From assembly GCA_030148725.1 (NCBI GenBank), contig JASBSU010000025.1, positions 1-64,000 on the forward strand: a stretch of DNA of 64,000 nucleotides. Reading direction: 5' to 3'. The notes under the pieces were generated by a model that worked only from the letters and a program-made list of their open reading frames with translations, was not told the DNA's origin and did no database searches. Made by a program: the position numbers and the translations under genes. Below are positions 42,280 through 50,765 of the stretch, one piece after another; the stretch's first letter is position 1, and the number at the start of each line of letters is the position of its first letter. This stretch comes from Hyphomicrobium sp. GTDB lineage: Bacteria; Pseudomonadota; Alphaproteobacteria; Rhizobiales; Hyphomicrobiaceae.

Positions 42280-44982
42280 GTGACCGTCAGAAATCTCGAC
42301 AAGCTGCTCCTTCCGCGCTCGGTTGCCTTGGTCGGCGCGAGCCCCGAGCCGCACTCGGTGGGCTCCATCCTGGTGCGCAATCTGCGCAGTGGCGGCTTCG
42401 ATGGTCCGATATGGATCATCAATCCGAAGCACGTCGAGATCGACGGCCTGGCGTGCTTTCGGTCGCTCGATGCGCTGCCAGCGGCGCCCGATCTCGTGGT
42501 TGTTGCGACGCCGCCGCAGACCGTTCCCGCTGTCATCGCGGAGGCCGGAGCGCGAGGGGCACGCGCGGCCGTGGTCATCACAGCCGGTGTCACGCGCGAA
42601 CTTCGTCAGGCGATGCTGGATGCGGCACGGCCATACTGCTTGCGCGTGCAGGGACCGAACTGCCTGGGGCTCATTCTTCCGCACGTCGGGGTCAACGCAA
42701 GCTTCTCGCATTTGATGCCGGCGCCGGGCGATCTGGCGTTCCTGTCGCAGTCGGGTGCGCTCGTCACGGCGGTGATCGACTGGGCGGCGGCGCGGGGCAT
42801 CGGGTTCTCGCAGGTGATCTCGCTCGGCGATATGGCGGACGTCGATTTCGGTGATCTGCTCGACTACCTCGCTGGCGACGTCACGAGCCGCGCGATCCTC
42901 ATCTACATGGAGCAGATGACGGCGGCGGCGAAATTCGTCTCCGCTGCGCGAAGGGCGTCGCGTGCCAAGCCGGTGATCGTGCTGAAGCCGGGCAGAAACG
43001 CCACCGCGGCCAAGGCGGCGATGTCGCACACGGGAGCGTTGGCCGGCTCGGATGCGGCATACAACGCGGCGTTCCGCCGGGCCGGCGTGCTGCGCGTGAA
43101 AGAGCTGCGCCAGCTTTTCGATGCCGCCGAAATTCTTTCATCTTCTCCGACATTGCCGGGTGAGCGGCTGACGATGCTCACCAACGGTGGCGGCGCGGGT
43201 GTGCTGGCGACCGACGCGTTGGCGGATCTGGGAGGGCGGCTGACCGACCTTCCGGCGGAGACCATCGCGAAGCTCAATGAGACGATGCCGAAGACGTGGT
43301 CCGGCGCCAATCCGGTCGACATCATCGGTGATGCACCACCCGACCGTTATGCCAGCGCCATGCGGGTGCTGCTGGAAGATCGCGCCACCGATGCGCTGCT
43401 GGTGATGAACTGTCCGACAGCGCTGGCTTCAAGCGAGGCTGCGGCTCAGGTCATCGTCGATGAGGTTGCCGCCGCCAAGGCCGAGCAGCGGCGCAAGGTC
43501 GTGCTGACGAGCTGGTTGGGTGATGGCGCTGCGGCCGAGAGCCGGCGTCTCTTCACCGAGGCAAACATTCCCACCTTCGAGACGCCAGAAGCGGCGGTCG
43601 AAGGCTTCATGCAGCTCGTGCGCTATCGGCGTGCGCAAGACGAGCTGATGCAGGTGCCGCCGTCGGCGCCGGAAGCATTGCGGTTCGACGCTGCGGCGGC
43701 GGACAAGATCCTCAAAGAAGCCCTGGCGGCCAACCACTACACGCTGTCGGAGATCGAGGCGAAGAACCTTCTTGCGACGTACGGCATCCCCGTCGTGCCA
43801 ACGGCCGTCGCGACCAGTCCGGCCGAGGTTGAATCCAAGGCGCGCGACATCCTCGAATTTCACCGCGCTTGCGTCATCAAAATCCTGTCGGACGACATCA
43901 CGCACAAGTCCGACGTCGGGGGCGTGCGCCTCGCTCTGACGACGCCGGCCGAGGCACGCGTCGCGGCAGAGGAGATGCTGGTCAACATCGCGAAGCTCCG
44001 GCCGAAGGCGGTGATCCGGGGCTTTACCGTGCAGGCGATGATCGAGCGGGCTGGCGCGCACGAGTTGATCGTCGGTGCGAGCGAGGACGCGACGGTTGGG
44101 CCGCTGATGATGTTCGGGGCCGGTGGAACGTCGGTTGAGGTCACTGCCGATACCGCGCACGCGCTGCCGCCGCTCGACTTGAAACTCGCCCATCAGATGA
44201 TGCGCGAGACGCGCGTCTACCGACTTCTCAAAGGGTATCGTGATAGGCCGGCTGCCGACATCGAGGCGATTGCGCTGGTGCTGGTTCGGCTGAGCTATCT
44301 CGTGGCTCGCCACCAGGAGATCCGCGAGATCGACATCAACCCGCTGCTCGCCGATGAGCACGGTGTCATCGCGCTCGATGCGCGCGTCGCCATTGCCGAC
44401 CCGGCTCAGAAGCCACGCAGGCCGCTGTCGGTGAGGCCGTACCCGGTTGAGTGGGAACGCAGCGTCAAGATCGACGACATCGGCGAAATGGTGCTGCGTC
44501 CGATTAGGCCGGATGATGAGCCGCAATACGAGAAGTTCTTCAGCTTCATCACCCCGGAAGACCTGCGGATGCGGTTTTTCACGGCGGCGCCGGAGCGTAC
44601 GTTCCGCTTCTTCGCCCGCATGACGCAGATCGACTATGCGCGCGAAATGGCGTTCACGGCTGTAGCCGGGAACGAGATTCTCGGCGTCGCGCGACTGATC
44701 GCCGATCCGGATTACCGGCGGGCGGAGTTCGCCGTCATCGTGAGGTCGGACCTCAAGGGGAAGGGGCTCGGGAGCGCGCTGATGCAGCATTTGGTGCGCT
44801 ATGCGCGGGCGGAGGGCCTGTCAGAACTCTACGGCGACGTGCTTGCGGCCAACGCCACCATGCTCAGGCTGTGTCGTGATCTCGGCTTCACGGCCGCGAT
44901 CAAGAACGATGCGGACGTTTTCCATGTGCGGCTGCCGCTCGGTCCGACCGAGCCATCGGACGAGCCGACGAGCGGCATATAA
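42280..44982 (+). CDS. ADP-forming acyl-CoA ligase fused to GNAT acetyltransferase (Pat/AcsD-like)
   Basis: A 900-residue fusion: CoA-binding domain (1-135; LLPRSVALVGASPEP), two succinyl-CoA-ligase-like domains (about 145-460), ATP-grasp domain (about 480-705; GIPVVPTAVA, HKSDVGGVRLAL) and a C-terminal GNAT domain (about 730-890; VIVRSDLKGKGLGSALM). Proteins of this layout are protein lysine acetyltransferases (Pat/PatZ) that control acetyl-CoA synthetase, or active acyl-CoA ligases. His250 in MSHTGALAG lies where the phosphohistidine of ADP-forming ligases occurs, so ligase activity is possible. The start is GTG with a weak ribosome-binding site. It is the first gene of a plus-strand run through 49.5 kb. 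Confidence 0.9.
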   Translation: MTVRNLDKLLLPRSVALVGASPEPHSVGSILVRNLRSGGFDGPIWIINPKHVEIDGLACFRSLDALPAAPDLVVVATPPQTVPAVIAEAGARGARAAVVITAGVTRELRQAMLDAARPYCLRVQGPNCLGLILPHVGVNASFSHLMPAPGDLAFLSQSGALVTAVIDWAAARGIGFSQVISLGDMADVDFGDLLDYLAGDVTSRAILIYMEQMTAAAKFVSAARRASRAKPVIVLKPGRNATAAKAAMSHTGALAGSDAAYNAAFRRAGVLRVKELRQLFDAAEILSSSPTLPGERLTMLTNGGGAGVLATDALADLGGRLTDLPAETIAKLNETMPKTWSGANPVDIIGDAPPDRYASAMRVLLEDRATDALLVMNCPTALASSEAAAQVIVDEVAAAKAEQRRKVVLTSWLGDGAAAESRRLFTEANIPTFETPEAAVEGFMQLVRYRRAQDELMQVPPSAPEALRFDAAAADKILKEALAANHYTLSEIEAKNLLATYGIPVVPTAVATSPAEVESKARDILEFHRACVIKILSDDITHKSDVGGVRLALTTPAEARVAAEEMLVNIAKLRPKAVIRGFTVQAMIERAGAHELIVGASEDATVGPLMMFGAGGTSVEVTADTAHALPPLDLKLAHQMMRETRVYRLLKGYRDRPAADIEAIALVLVRLSYLVARHQEIREIDINPLLADEHGVIALDARVAIADPAQKPRRPLSVRPYPVEWERSVKIDDIGEMVLRPIRPDDEPQYEKFFSFITPEDLRMRFFTAAPERTFRFFARMTQIDYAREMAFTAVAGNEILGVARLIADPDYRRAEFAVIVRSDLKGKGLGSALMQHLVRYARAEGLSELYGDVLAANATMLRLCRDLGFTAAIKNDADVFHVRLPLGPTEPSDEPTSGI

Positions 44983-45003
44983 CGCCGTCGTGGAACAATT
45001 GAT

Positions 45004-45040
45004 TTGCGCCGCCTCAAAGTGGCTGGCGGCGGGTTATGAT
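45004..45040 (+). promoter_or_regulatory. Weak FixK-like site and minus-10 upstream of the 88-residue gene
   Basis: TTGCGCCGCCTCAA (45004-45017) fits the relaxed FixK2-type pattern TTG(A/C)-N6-(T/G)CAA. TATGAT at 45035-45040 is a good minus-10, but lies 5 bases closer than the ideal class II distance. Confidence 0.35.
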
Positions 45041-45083
45041 GTGGTCGGGGGGACGATCGGGGCTCTGAATAGGAGTTCGACCC

Positions 45084-45350
45084 ATGATTACCCTTGAGGA
45101 CTGTATCGCCTTATGCGGGCTCAGTGAGGCCGAGGTTCTGGCAATCGCGGAGCACGAGCATGTGCCCGAGATCGCGGCGGCGGCGCTCGCGGAACATCTA
45201 TTGAAGCAGCGCCGGGGCGTCGACACGATCCACCGAATGATCGTCGAGGACATCCGTGCGGCGCTGCACCGAGGGGACCGCAAGCATGCTTGTGAATTGT
45301 TTGCAGCGTTGCGGCATTTTCTGAAAACGCACCCAGAGCACTTCCACTAG
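45084..45350 (+). CDS. Conserved small cytoplasmic protein, unknown function
   Basis: An 88-residue, helix-rich acidic protein beginning MITLEDCIALCGLSEAEVLA and ending in a basic helix (RGDRKHACELFAALRHFLKT). No signal peptide or membrane segment. AGGAG is well placed before the ATG. It lies 48 bases before the P-type ATPase start and is probably co-transcribed with it. I do not recognise a named family; the N-terminal part resembles a small helical sensor- or adaptor-like protein, and positional association with the ATPase is the main clue. Confidence 0.75.
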   Translation: MITLEDCIALCGLSEAEVLAIAEHEHVPEIAAAALAEHLLKQRRGVDTIHRMIVEDIRAALHRGDRKHACELFAALRHFLKTHPEHFH

Positions 45351-45397
45351 CCTTGCTGTTGTTTGGGTGCCGATGCCCCGGAAGCCATAGAGATCCA

Positions 45398-48103
45398 GTG
45401 TCTAACCAAAAGACTGAATTTGTATTGAATGAAGGAGGGCCCGTCGGCGACATCGCGGGCGGACTGTCGAGTGCCGAGGCTGCTGCACGCCTCGCCACTT
45501 TCGGGCCAAACGCGCTGCCGGTGGCGCAGAAGCCGAGCATCTTCAAGCGGGTCATCGCGCAGATCACGAACCCGCTGATTTACGTGCTGCTCGGCTCGGC
45601 CACGATCAGCCTTTTGCTGGGTCATTTCGTGGACAGCGGCGTCATCCTGGCGGTTGTCGTCATCAATGCCGTGGTCGGCATCGTGCAGGAGGGACGCGCT
45701 GAGAAGGCGCTGGATGCGATCCGCGATCTGCTGGCGCCGCGGGCGTCGGTGCTGCGCGACGGGCAGAGGGTCGGTATTGCGGCTTCCGATGTCGTGCCTG
45801 GAGACGTGCTGCTGCTGGAAGCAGGAGACCGCGTCGTTGCCGATGGACGCATCGTCAAGGAGCGCAACCTGCGGGTCGATGAGTCGATCCTGACCGGCGA
45901 GTCCGTGGCGGTCACCAAGTCATCGTTGCCCGCAGGTGATCCCGGCGAGGGATCGCTTGCCTATTCAGGCACGCTGGTGGTGGCGGGGCAGGGAGCCGCC
46001 GTGGTGACCGCGACGGGCGCGGGCTCGCGACTTGGACAGATCACAGCACTGCTGGAGCGCGTGGAGGAGCTGCAAACGCCGCTCGTGCGGCAGATGAACG
46101 TTTTTGCGCAGCGCGCGACTACAGTCATTCTAGGGCTGTCGGCGCTGACTTTTGCGTATGCTTGGCTGGTCCGCGACTATTCCGTTTCAGATGCGTTCAT
46201 GGTCGTCGTCGGGATGGCCGTGGCGGCGATACCGGAAGGGCTTCCGGCGGTGACGACGATCACGATGGCGATCGGTGTGCAGCGCATGGCGCGACGCAAC
46301 GCCATCCTGCGGCGGCTGCCGGCGATCGAGGCGCTGGGCTGCGTGTCGACGATCTGCTCCGATAAGACGGGCACGCTGACGAAGAACGAGATGACCGTGA
46401 CCCGCATCGTCACCGGTGGTCGCGACATCGCCGTGAGCGGTGTCGGGTATGGGCCGAATGGCAGCTTTGCCATCGATGGTCAGACCATCGACGTCGCTGG
46501 CGATCCGCAGTTGGTGCGGCTGCTTCGTTCGGCGGCCTTGTGCAACGAGGCGAACGTCCGCCAGAAGAAAGACCACTGGGTCGTCGATGGCGATCCGTTG
46601 GAGGGTGCTCTGCTCGTTGCGGCTGCAAAAGCCGGAGAGAGGGCCGATAGCCTGCGAAGCCGTTATCCGCGCATCGATGAGATTCCCTTCGACGCCGCCT
46701 ATCGTTACATGGCGACGTTGCACCGGGCGGCGGACGGCGCAGCGTTCGTGTGCGTGAAGGGTGCGCCGGAGAACATCATCGTTCTTTGCGCGCGGCAGCT
46801 CGATCGCTCGGGCGACACGGCGATCGACCGCGCGTATTGGTTGGGCGCCGTGGAACGTCTCGCCGCGTCTGGTTTCCGGGTGTTGGCAATTGCATCGAAG
46901 CCCGATCCGGGATGCTCACGCCTGTCATTTGCCGATATCGATGGGCTGACGCTCGAGGGGTTGGTCGGATTGATCGATCCGCCGCGCGAGGAAGCCGTCG
47001 CGGCAATCGCCGAATGCCGGTCGGCGGGCATTGCGGTGAAGATGATCACCGGGGACCACGTTGCGACGGCGCAGGCGATTGCGGGGCAACTCGGAATCGA
47101 TGTCGCCCATCCGGCGGTTGCGGGCGACCAGATCGAGGCGCTGGACGATGCCGCTCTCGCGCGGCTTGCCGCAGAGACGAGCGTCTTTGCGCGCACGACG
47201 CCGGAGCACAAGTTGCGCCTGGTCGAAGCGCTTCAGTCGGACGGCGATGTGGTTGCGATGACGGGCGACGGCGTCAATGACGCGCCGGCGCTGAAGCGTG
47301 CCGATGTCGGCGTGGCGATGGGCCGGAACGGCACGGAGGCTGCGAAGGAGGCGGCCGAGATGGTGCTGCTCGACGATAACTTTGCGTCCATCGTGGTGGC
47401 GGTGCGCGAGGGGCGGGCGGTCTACGACAACCTCACCAAAGTGATCGGCTGGACGTTGCCGACGAGTTGCGGGCAGATGCTGGTGATCATGCTCGCCATC
47501 CTGTTCGGTCTCACGCTGCCGATCACGCCGGTGCAGATCCTCTGGGTGAATACGATCTCGGCTGGCGTGCTCGGGCTCATTCTCGCTTTCGAGCCGGCGG
47601 AGCCGGGCATCATGGAGCGCAGTCCGCGCAGCGTCGGGGAGTCCCTGCTTTCGAAGTTCCTGGTTTGGCGTGTGCTTCTGGTTTCCGCATTGATGGCGGT
47701 AGGGGCATTCAGTGTACTTCAATGGGCCATTGCCGGCGGCGCGACCCTTGAGACGGGCCGGACCATGGTGGTCAACTCTATCGTCGCGATGGGTATCGGT
47801 TACCTGTTCAACGTGCGTTACCTGCATTCCGCGTCGCTGACGCGGCAGGGGATGCTGGGGACTCCGGCGGTCCTTATCGGCGTCGGTGTTGTCGCTGGGT
47901 TGCAGGCAGCCCTGACATACGTCCCGATCATGAACGATGTTTTCGAGACGCAGCCTCTTTCGACTGCGCAGATGGGTGTGGCGCTCGCAACCGGCGCCAT
48001 TCTGTTTGTGGTGCTCGAGGTAGAAAAGCAGCTGCAGAGACGCTTCAACCCGACCCTGCAGGGTCGGGTTGCCGGTCAGGGGCAGCGCCTTCGCGCGGCT
48101 TGA
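45398..48103 (+). CDS. Type II cation-transporting P-type ATPase
   Basis: A 901-residue P-type ATPase. The N-terminal cation-ATPase domain ([19 protein letters not shown]) is followed by the A-domain ([13 protein letters not shown]) and PEGLPA in M4, typical of type II pumps. The phosphorylated Asp322 lies in SDKTGTLT, and MITGDH and [13 protein letters not shown] complete the P-domain. Ten membrane segments are expected. PEGLPA points to a Ca2+/Mn2+ or related cation exporter (SERCA/PMR1-like) rather than a soft-metal P1B pump. The GTG at 45398 is the chosen start; a TTG at 45353 would add 15 residues. A perfect FNR-like palindrome overlaps its stop codon. Confidence 0.92.
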   Translation: MSNQKTEFVLNEGGPVGDIAGGLSSAEAAARLATFGPNALPVAQKPSIFKRVIAQITNPLIYVLLGSATISLLLGHFVDSGVILAVVVINAVVGIVQEGRAEKALDAIRDLLAPRASVLRDGQRVGIAASDVVPGDVLLLEAGDRVVADGRIVKERNLRVDESILTGESVAVTKSSLPAGDPGEGSLAYSGTLVVAGQGAAVVTATGAGSRLGQITALLERVEELQTPLVRQMNVFAQRATTVILGLSALTFAYAWLVRDYSVSDAFMVVVGMAVAAIPEGLPAVTTITMAIGVQRMARRNAILRRLPAIEALGCVSTICSDKTGTLTKNEMTVTRIVTGGRDIAVSGVGYGPNGSFAIDGQTIDVAGDPQLVRLLRSAALCNEANVRQKKDHWVVDGDPLEGALLVAAAKAGERADSLRSRYPRIDEIPFDAAYRYMATLHRAADGAAFVCVKGAPENIIVLCARQLDRSGDTAIDRAYWLGAVERLAASGFRVLAIASKPDPGCSRLSFADIDGLTLEGLVGLIDPPREEAVAAIAECRSAGIAVKMITGDHVATAQAIAGQLGIDVAHPAVAGDQIEALDDAALARLAAETSVFARTTPEHKLRLVEALQSDGDVVAMTGDGVNDAPALKRADVGVAMGRNGTEAAKEAAEMVLLDDNFASIVVAVREGRAVYDNLTKVIGWTLPTSCGQMLVIMLAILFGLTLPITPVQILWVNTISAGVLGLILAFEPAEPGIMERSPRSVGESLLSKFLVWRVLLVSALMAVGAFSVLQWAIAGGATLETGRTMVVNSIVAMGIGYLFNVRYLHSASLTRQGMLGTPAVLIGVGVVAGLQAALTYVPIMNDVFETQPLSTAQMGVALATGAILFVVLEVEKQLQRRFNPTLQGRVAGQGQRLRAA

Positions 48104-48141
48104 CGTGCGTCAACGCCGGTTGCGCTTCGGACCCCTATTGT
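48100..48141 (+). promoter_or_regulatory. FNR/FixK-type palindrome and minus-10 before the cytochrome c gene
   Basis: TTGACGTGCGTCAA (48100-48113) is a 14-base site with symmetric TTGAC/GTCAA arms, matching TTGA-N6-TCAA. TATTGT (48136-48141) starts 29.5 bases from its centre, the class II FNR geometry. The cytochrome ATG is 56 bases downstream. Confidence 0.65.
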
Positions 48142-48169
48142 TCTCTCGCGACGCCATTGGAGAAGCGCC

Positions 48170-48508
48170 ATGCGATGGGTTTCGGGAGCGTGGGTCGTCG
48201 GTATCATCCTTCTTACGGCATCTCTGACGGTGACGGCCAAAGCCGTTGAGCTCGGAGATAAGGAGCGTGGCCATGCTTACGCGCAGAAGTTCTGCCGCGA
48301 GTGCCATGCCGTCGATAAGGATGACCACCTGCTGTTAGGTGACGTACCGACGTTTCAGGATGTGGCAGACTCCGACGGGATGAGCCCCCGTGCCCTGGCG
48401 GCGTGGCTAACCACCTCGCATCCGAATATGCCAGACTTCATAATTCCGGCGAACGATATGGACGATGTGATCGCCTACATCATGAGCCTCAAGACCCCGA
48501 AGCAGTAA
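48170..48508 (+). CDS. Small exported c-type cytochrome
   Basis: A 112-residue protein with a signal peptide (MRWVSGAWVVGIILLTASL) and one class I cytochrome c domain. The haem site is Cys42-x-x-Cys45-His46 (CRECH) and the likely axial Met is Met87 in HPNMPDFI. It would be a periplasmic monohaem electron carrier. GGAGA precedes the ATG. It starts 66 bases after the ATPase stop, from a promoter with an FNR/FixK-like palindrome, and continues into the alcohol dehydrogenase gene 21 bases downstream. The partner oxidoreductase is unknown. Confidence 0.9.
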   Translation: MRWVSGAWVVGIILLTASLTVTAKAVELGDKERGHAYAQKFCRECHAVDKDDHLLLGDVPTFQDVADSDGMSPRALAAWLTTSHPNMPDFIIPANDMDDVIAYIMSLKTPKQ

Positions 48509-48529
48509 TTGTCAGCGCGTGGAACCCGG

Positions 48530-49534
48530 ATGAGCGAACTTCCGAAGCGCGCGGTGGTGATGGAATTTGCTGGCGCAGGCCAGCCGCTGCGCAGGGCAGA
48601 TCGCGCCGTCCGCAAACCGACCGGTCGCAACCTTCTAATTCGAGTGGGGGCCTGCGGCATCTGCCGGACGGACCTGCACGTCATCGATGGAGACTTGAAG
48701 CAGCCGAAGCCACATGTCGTTCCGGGTCACGAAGTCATTGGGACGGTGGTGGCGCTGGGGCCGGAGGCGCGCGGTTTCAAAATCGGCGATCGCGTCGGGG
48801 TGCCTTGGCTCGGGTTCACGTGCGGACGCTGTCACTTTTGCCGGTCGGGTCGCGAGAACCTCTGCGAGAAGCCCAAGTTCACCGGCTATACCCTCGATGG
48901 CGGGTATGCAGAGTTCGTCACCGCCGACTCCCATTACTCCTTCAAGATTCCGGACGCCTATACGGATGCCGAGGCAGCGCCGCTCCTGTGTGCCGGCCTG
49001 ATCGGCTACCGTTGCTGGAATCTCGTGCGGCATGCCAAGCGGCTCGGGATCTACGGATTCGGGGCGGCTGCCCATATCGTCGCGCAGATCGCCAAGCACC
49101 ACGGGCAGGAGGTTTATGCCTTCACGCGGCGCGGTGATGTAGCTGCTCAGAAGCTCGCGCGGTCGCTCGGTGCGAAGTGGGCGGGCGCGTCAGAGGATCT
49201 GCCGCCAAAACTCCTCGACGGAGCGATCATCTTCGCGCCGGTTGGTAGCCTGGTCCCGCCGGCATTAAAGGCGCTGGAGAAGGGCGGCACGCTGGTGCTC
49301 GGTGGCATTCATATGTCCGATATTCCCGCGCTCCCTTACGGGCTGCTGTGGGGCGAGCGGGTGGTTCGCTCGGTCGCTAACCTGACGCGGCAGGACGCCT
49401 TGGATTTCCTGGCGCTGGCACCGAAGGTGCCGATCCGCCCTCGCGTAACGACCTTTCCGCTGAGAGACGCAAATGCCGCGATCCAGGAACTCAGGGAAGG
49501 AAATCTCACGGGGGCGGCGGTTCTCATGCCGTAG
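48530..49534 (+). CDS. Zinc-dependent alcohol dehydrogenase (AdhA-like)
   Basis: A 334-residue medium-chain dehydrogenase. Catalytic-zinc ligands are in ACGICRTDLH (Cys) and PGHEVIG (His-Glu). The structural-zinc lobe has four cysteines in CGRCHFCRSGRENLC. The nucleotide-binding part has GIYGFGAAAHIVAQIA, one residue off the classical GxGxxG. It probably oxidises or reduces short alcohols/aldehydes with NAD(P). The ATG at 48530 is preferred over a TTG at 48509. Being in one unit with a cytochrome c and near an acyl-CoA ligase, it may belong to fermentative or redox-balancing metabolism under oxygen limitation (inference). Confidence 0.92.
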   Translation: MSELPKRAVVMEFAGAGQPLRRADRAVRKPTGRNLLIRVGACGICRTDLHVIDGDLKQPKPHVVPGHEVIGTVVALGPEARGFKIGDRVGVPWLGFTCGRCHFCRSGRENLCEKPKFTGYTLDGGYAEFVTADSHYSFKIPDAYTDAEAAPLLCAGLIGYRCWNLVRHAKRLGIYGFGAAAHIVAQIAKHHGQEVYAFTRRGDVAAQKLARSLGAKWAGASEDLPPKLLDGAIIFAPVGSLVPPALKALEKGGTLVLGGIHMSDIPALPYGLLWGERVVRSVANLTRQDALDFLALAPKVPIRPRVTTFPLRDANAAIQELREGNLTGAAVLMP

Positions 49535-49580
49535 ATGGTGCGGTGCTGCCCGCGCTCACAAGGCAGGGCGTCGGCGGTGC

Positions 49581-49608
49581 TTGACTGTACCGTGAGGCCC
49601 TTTATGCA
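49581..49608 (+). promoter_or_regulatory. Promoter of tRNA-Gly
   Basis: TTGACT (49581-49586), a 16-base spacer and TATGCA (49603-49608) lie just before the tRNA, with the expected start 4 bases ahead of its 5' end. Confidence 0.65.
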
Positions 49609-49618
49609 AGGGGCGAGC

Positions 49619-49692
49619 GCGGGTGTAGCTCAATGGTAGAGCAGCAGCCTTCCAAGCTGAATACGAGGGTTCGATTCCCTTCACCCGCTCCA
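49619..49692 (+). tRNA. tRNA-Gly (UCC)
   Basis: A 74-nt cloverleaf: acceptor GCGGGTG/CACCCGC, D arm AGCTCAATGGTAGAGC, anticodon loop CTTCCAA (anticodon TCC), T arm GGGTTCGATTCCC, encoded CCA. Confidence 0.97.
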
Positions 49693-49795
49693 TATCCCCT
49701 GAATTCTCTGAGCCTCTGGTTGCTGCCGAACGGCGTTTTGCTACCGTTCGTTGCGTTAGATCGCGGCGTGCCTTCAGCGCGGGGCGGGGGATTTC

Positions 49796-50323
49796 ATGAA
49801 ATGGCTTTTCGTGGCCGGCGCTTTGCTGGCGCTTGCGGCGTGCGCGTCTCTGCCCGCCCATCATCTTTCGACGATCGAGGTCGAGTCCTACAAGTTGGAG
49901 GGCGTGACAGCATCGGTCGCGCCGGATGCCTCAGTGGACTGGGGTATCGACGAGCCCGCTGCCAAGGAGCAGGCGCGGACTGACGCAACGCGGCGGCTGC
50001 AGGAGCATCTGTTCAAGTACGTAGGCGAAAAAATGCAGGGCACTCAGCCCGTTCGCATCGAGGTGGTGATCCACCAGGTCGTTGTTCCCTCGAAGACGAT
50101 GCGGGTCGTGATGGGCGGTCTGCCGGTGCTGGAGGCGACGGCTACTCTGAAGAACGCTACGACCGGCGCGGAACTGGCTGTCCTGAGGAAGCACCGAGTG
50201 GTGGCTGCGGGGACCAGCGGCGTTGCGAGCATCCTCGTCGATGCGATGTTGAGCGAAGATGTATACGACAAGCTCATCTTCAATTACGGGCTAGACTATA
50301 GGGCATGGTTGCTCGGGAAATAG
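49796..50323 (+). CDS. Lipoprotein of unknown function
   Basis: A 175-residue predicted lipoprotein. The signal sequence ends in the lipobox LAAC (MKWLFVAGALLALAAC, lipidated Cys16). The mature part has beta-rich repeats and GIDEPAAKEQARTDATRRLQ, VRIEVVIHQVVVPSKTMRVV and a C-terminal aromatic NYGLDYRAWLLG. The pattern resembles DUF-type envelope lipoproteins with a CsgG-like topology, but no family is certain. It lies in the position, between tRNA-Gly and tRNA-Trp, where many proteobacteria carry tufB. The following ybjQ-type gene is 15 bases downstream and probably co-transcribed. Confidence 0.8.
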   Translation: MKWLFVAGALLALAACASLPAHHLSTIEVESYKLEGVTASVAPDASVDWGIDEPAAKEQARTDATRRLQEHLFKYVGEKMQGTQPVRIEVVIHQVVVPSKTMRVVMGGLPVLEATATLKNATTGAELAVLRKHRVVAAGTSGVASILVDAMLSEDVYDKLIFNYGLDYRAWLLGK

Positions 50324-50338
50324 TCGTTGAGGGCTGAG

Positions 50339-50662
50339 ATGATCGTGGTCACGACCAATGACCTTCCGGGCTTTCGGGTCGTGAAGCACCTGGGGGTGGT
50401 TCGCGGGCTTTCCGTGCGCTCCCGGAGTGTGATCGGCAACATAGGGGCGGCGGTACAGATCTTCTTCGGCGGAAATATCACCCTATATACGAAGCTCGCC
50501 GAGGTGGCTCGGCAGGAAGCTTACGATGAACTCATGGCCCATGCCGAGGCCATGGGAGCCAATGCAGTTCTCGCCATGCGATACGACGCCAACGAAATGG
50601 CATCGGCGGTGACGGAAGTACTTGCTTATGGGACGGCGGTCGTCGTAGAGCCCGTGGCGTAG
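50339..50662 (+). CDS. YbjQ-family (DUF74) protein
   Basis: A 107-residue YbjQ-type protein, a family annotated as putative heavy-metal-binding and forming beta-barrel-like pentamers. Diagnostic stretches are GVVRGLSVRSRSVIGNIGA, TKLAEVARQEAYDELMAHA, and the end AVLAMRYDANEMASAVTEVL followed by YGTAVVVE. Function in the cell is unknown. It follows the lipoprotein gene by 15 bases and its stop lies inside a 9-bp hairpin (50648-50672). Confidence 0.88.
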   Translation: MIVVTTNDLPGFRVVKHLGVVRGLSVRSRSVIGNIGAAVQIFFGGNITLYTKLAEVARQEAYDELMAHAEAMGANAVLAMRYDANEMASAVTEVLAYGTAVVVEPVA

Positions 50663-50672
50663 TCACGGGCTC
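50648..50672 (+). other. Hairpin at the end of the YbjQ gene
   Basis: GAGCCCGTG (50648-50656) pairs perfectly with CACGGGCTC (50664-50672), loop of 7, spanning the stop codon. No T-run follows. A second small palindrome GTCACT/AGTGAC (50684-50699) lies before tRNA-Trp. Confidence 0.5.
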
Positions 50673-50765
50673 GCGACAATTGCGTCACTAGCAAGTGACA
50701 AAGGGGAAAAGTTCGGCTAAGTATGCCGCCCCCGCGGACTGAAGCGCGCGCTTTTCCGCGAAAAT

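Noticed and set aside
16354-49618. Genomic island with integrase and attachment repeats at tRNA-Tyr or tRNA-Gly
   Set aside because: No integrase, transposase or phage gene is present, and I could not see a repeat of either tRNA 3' end at the other border.
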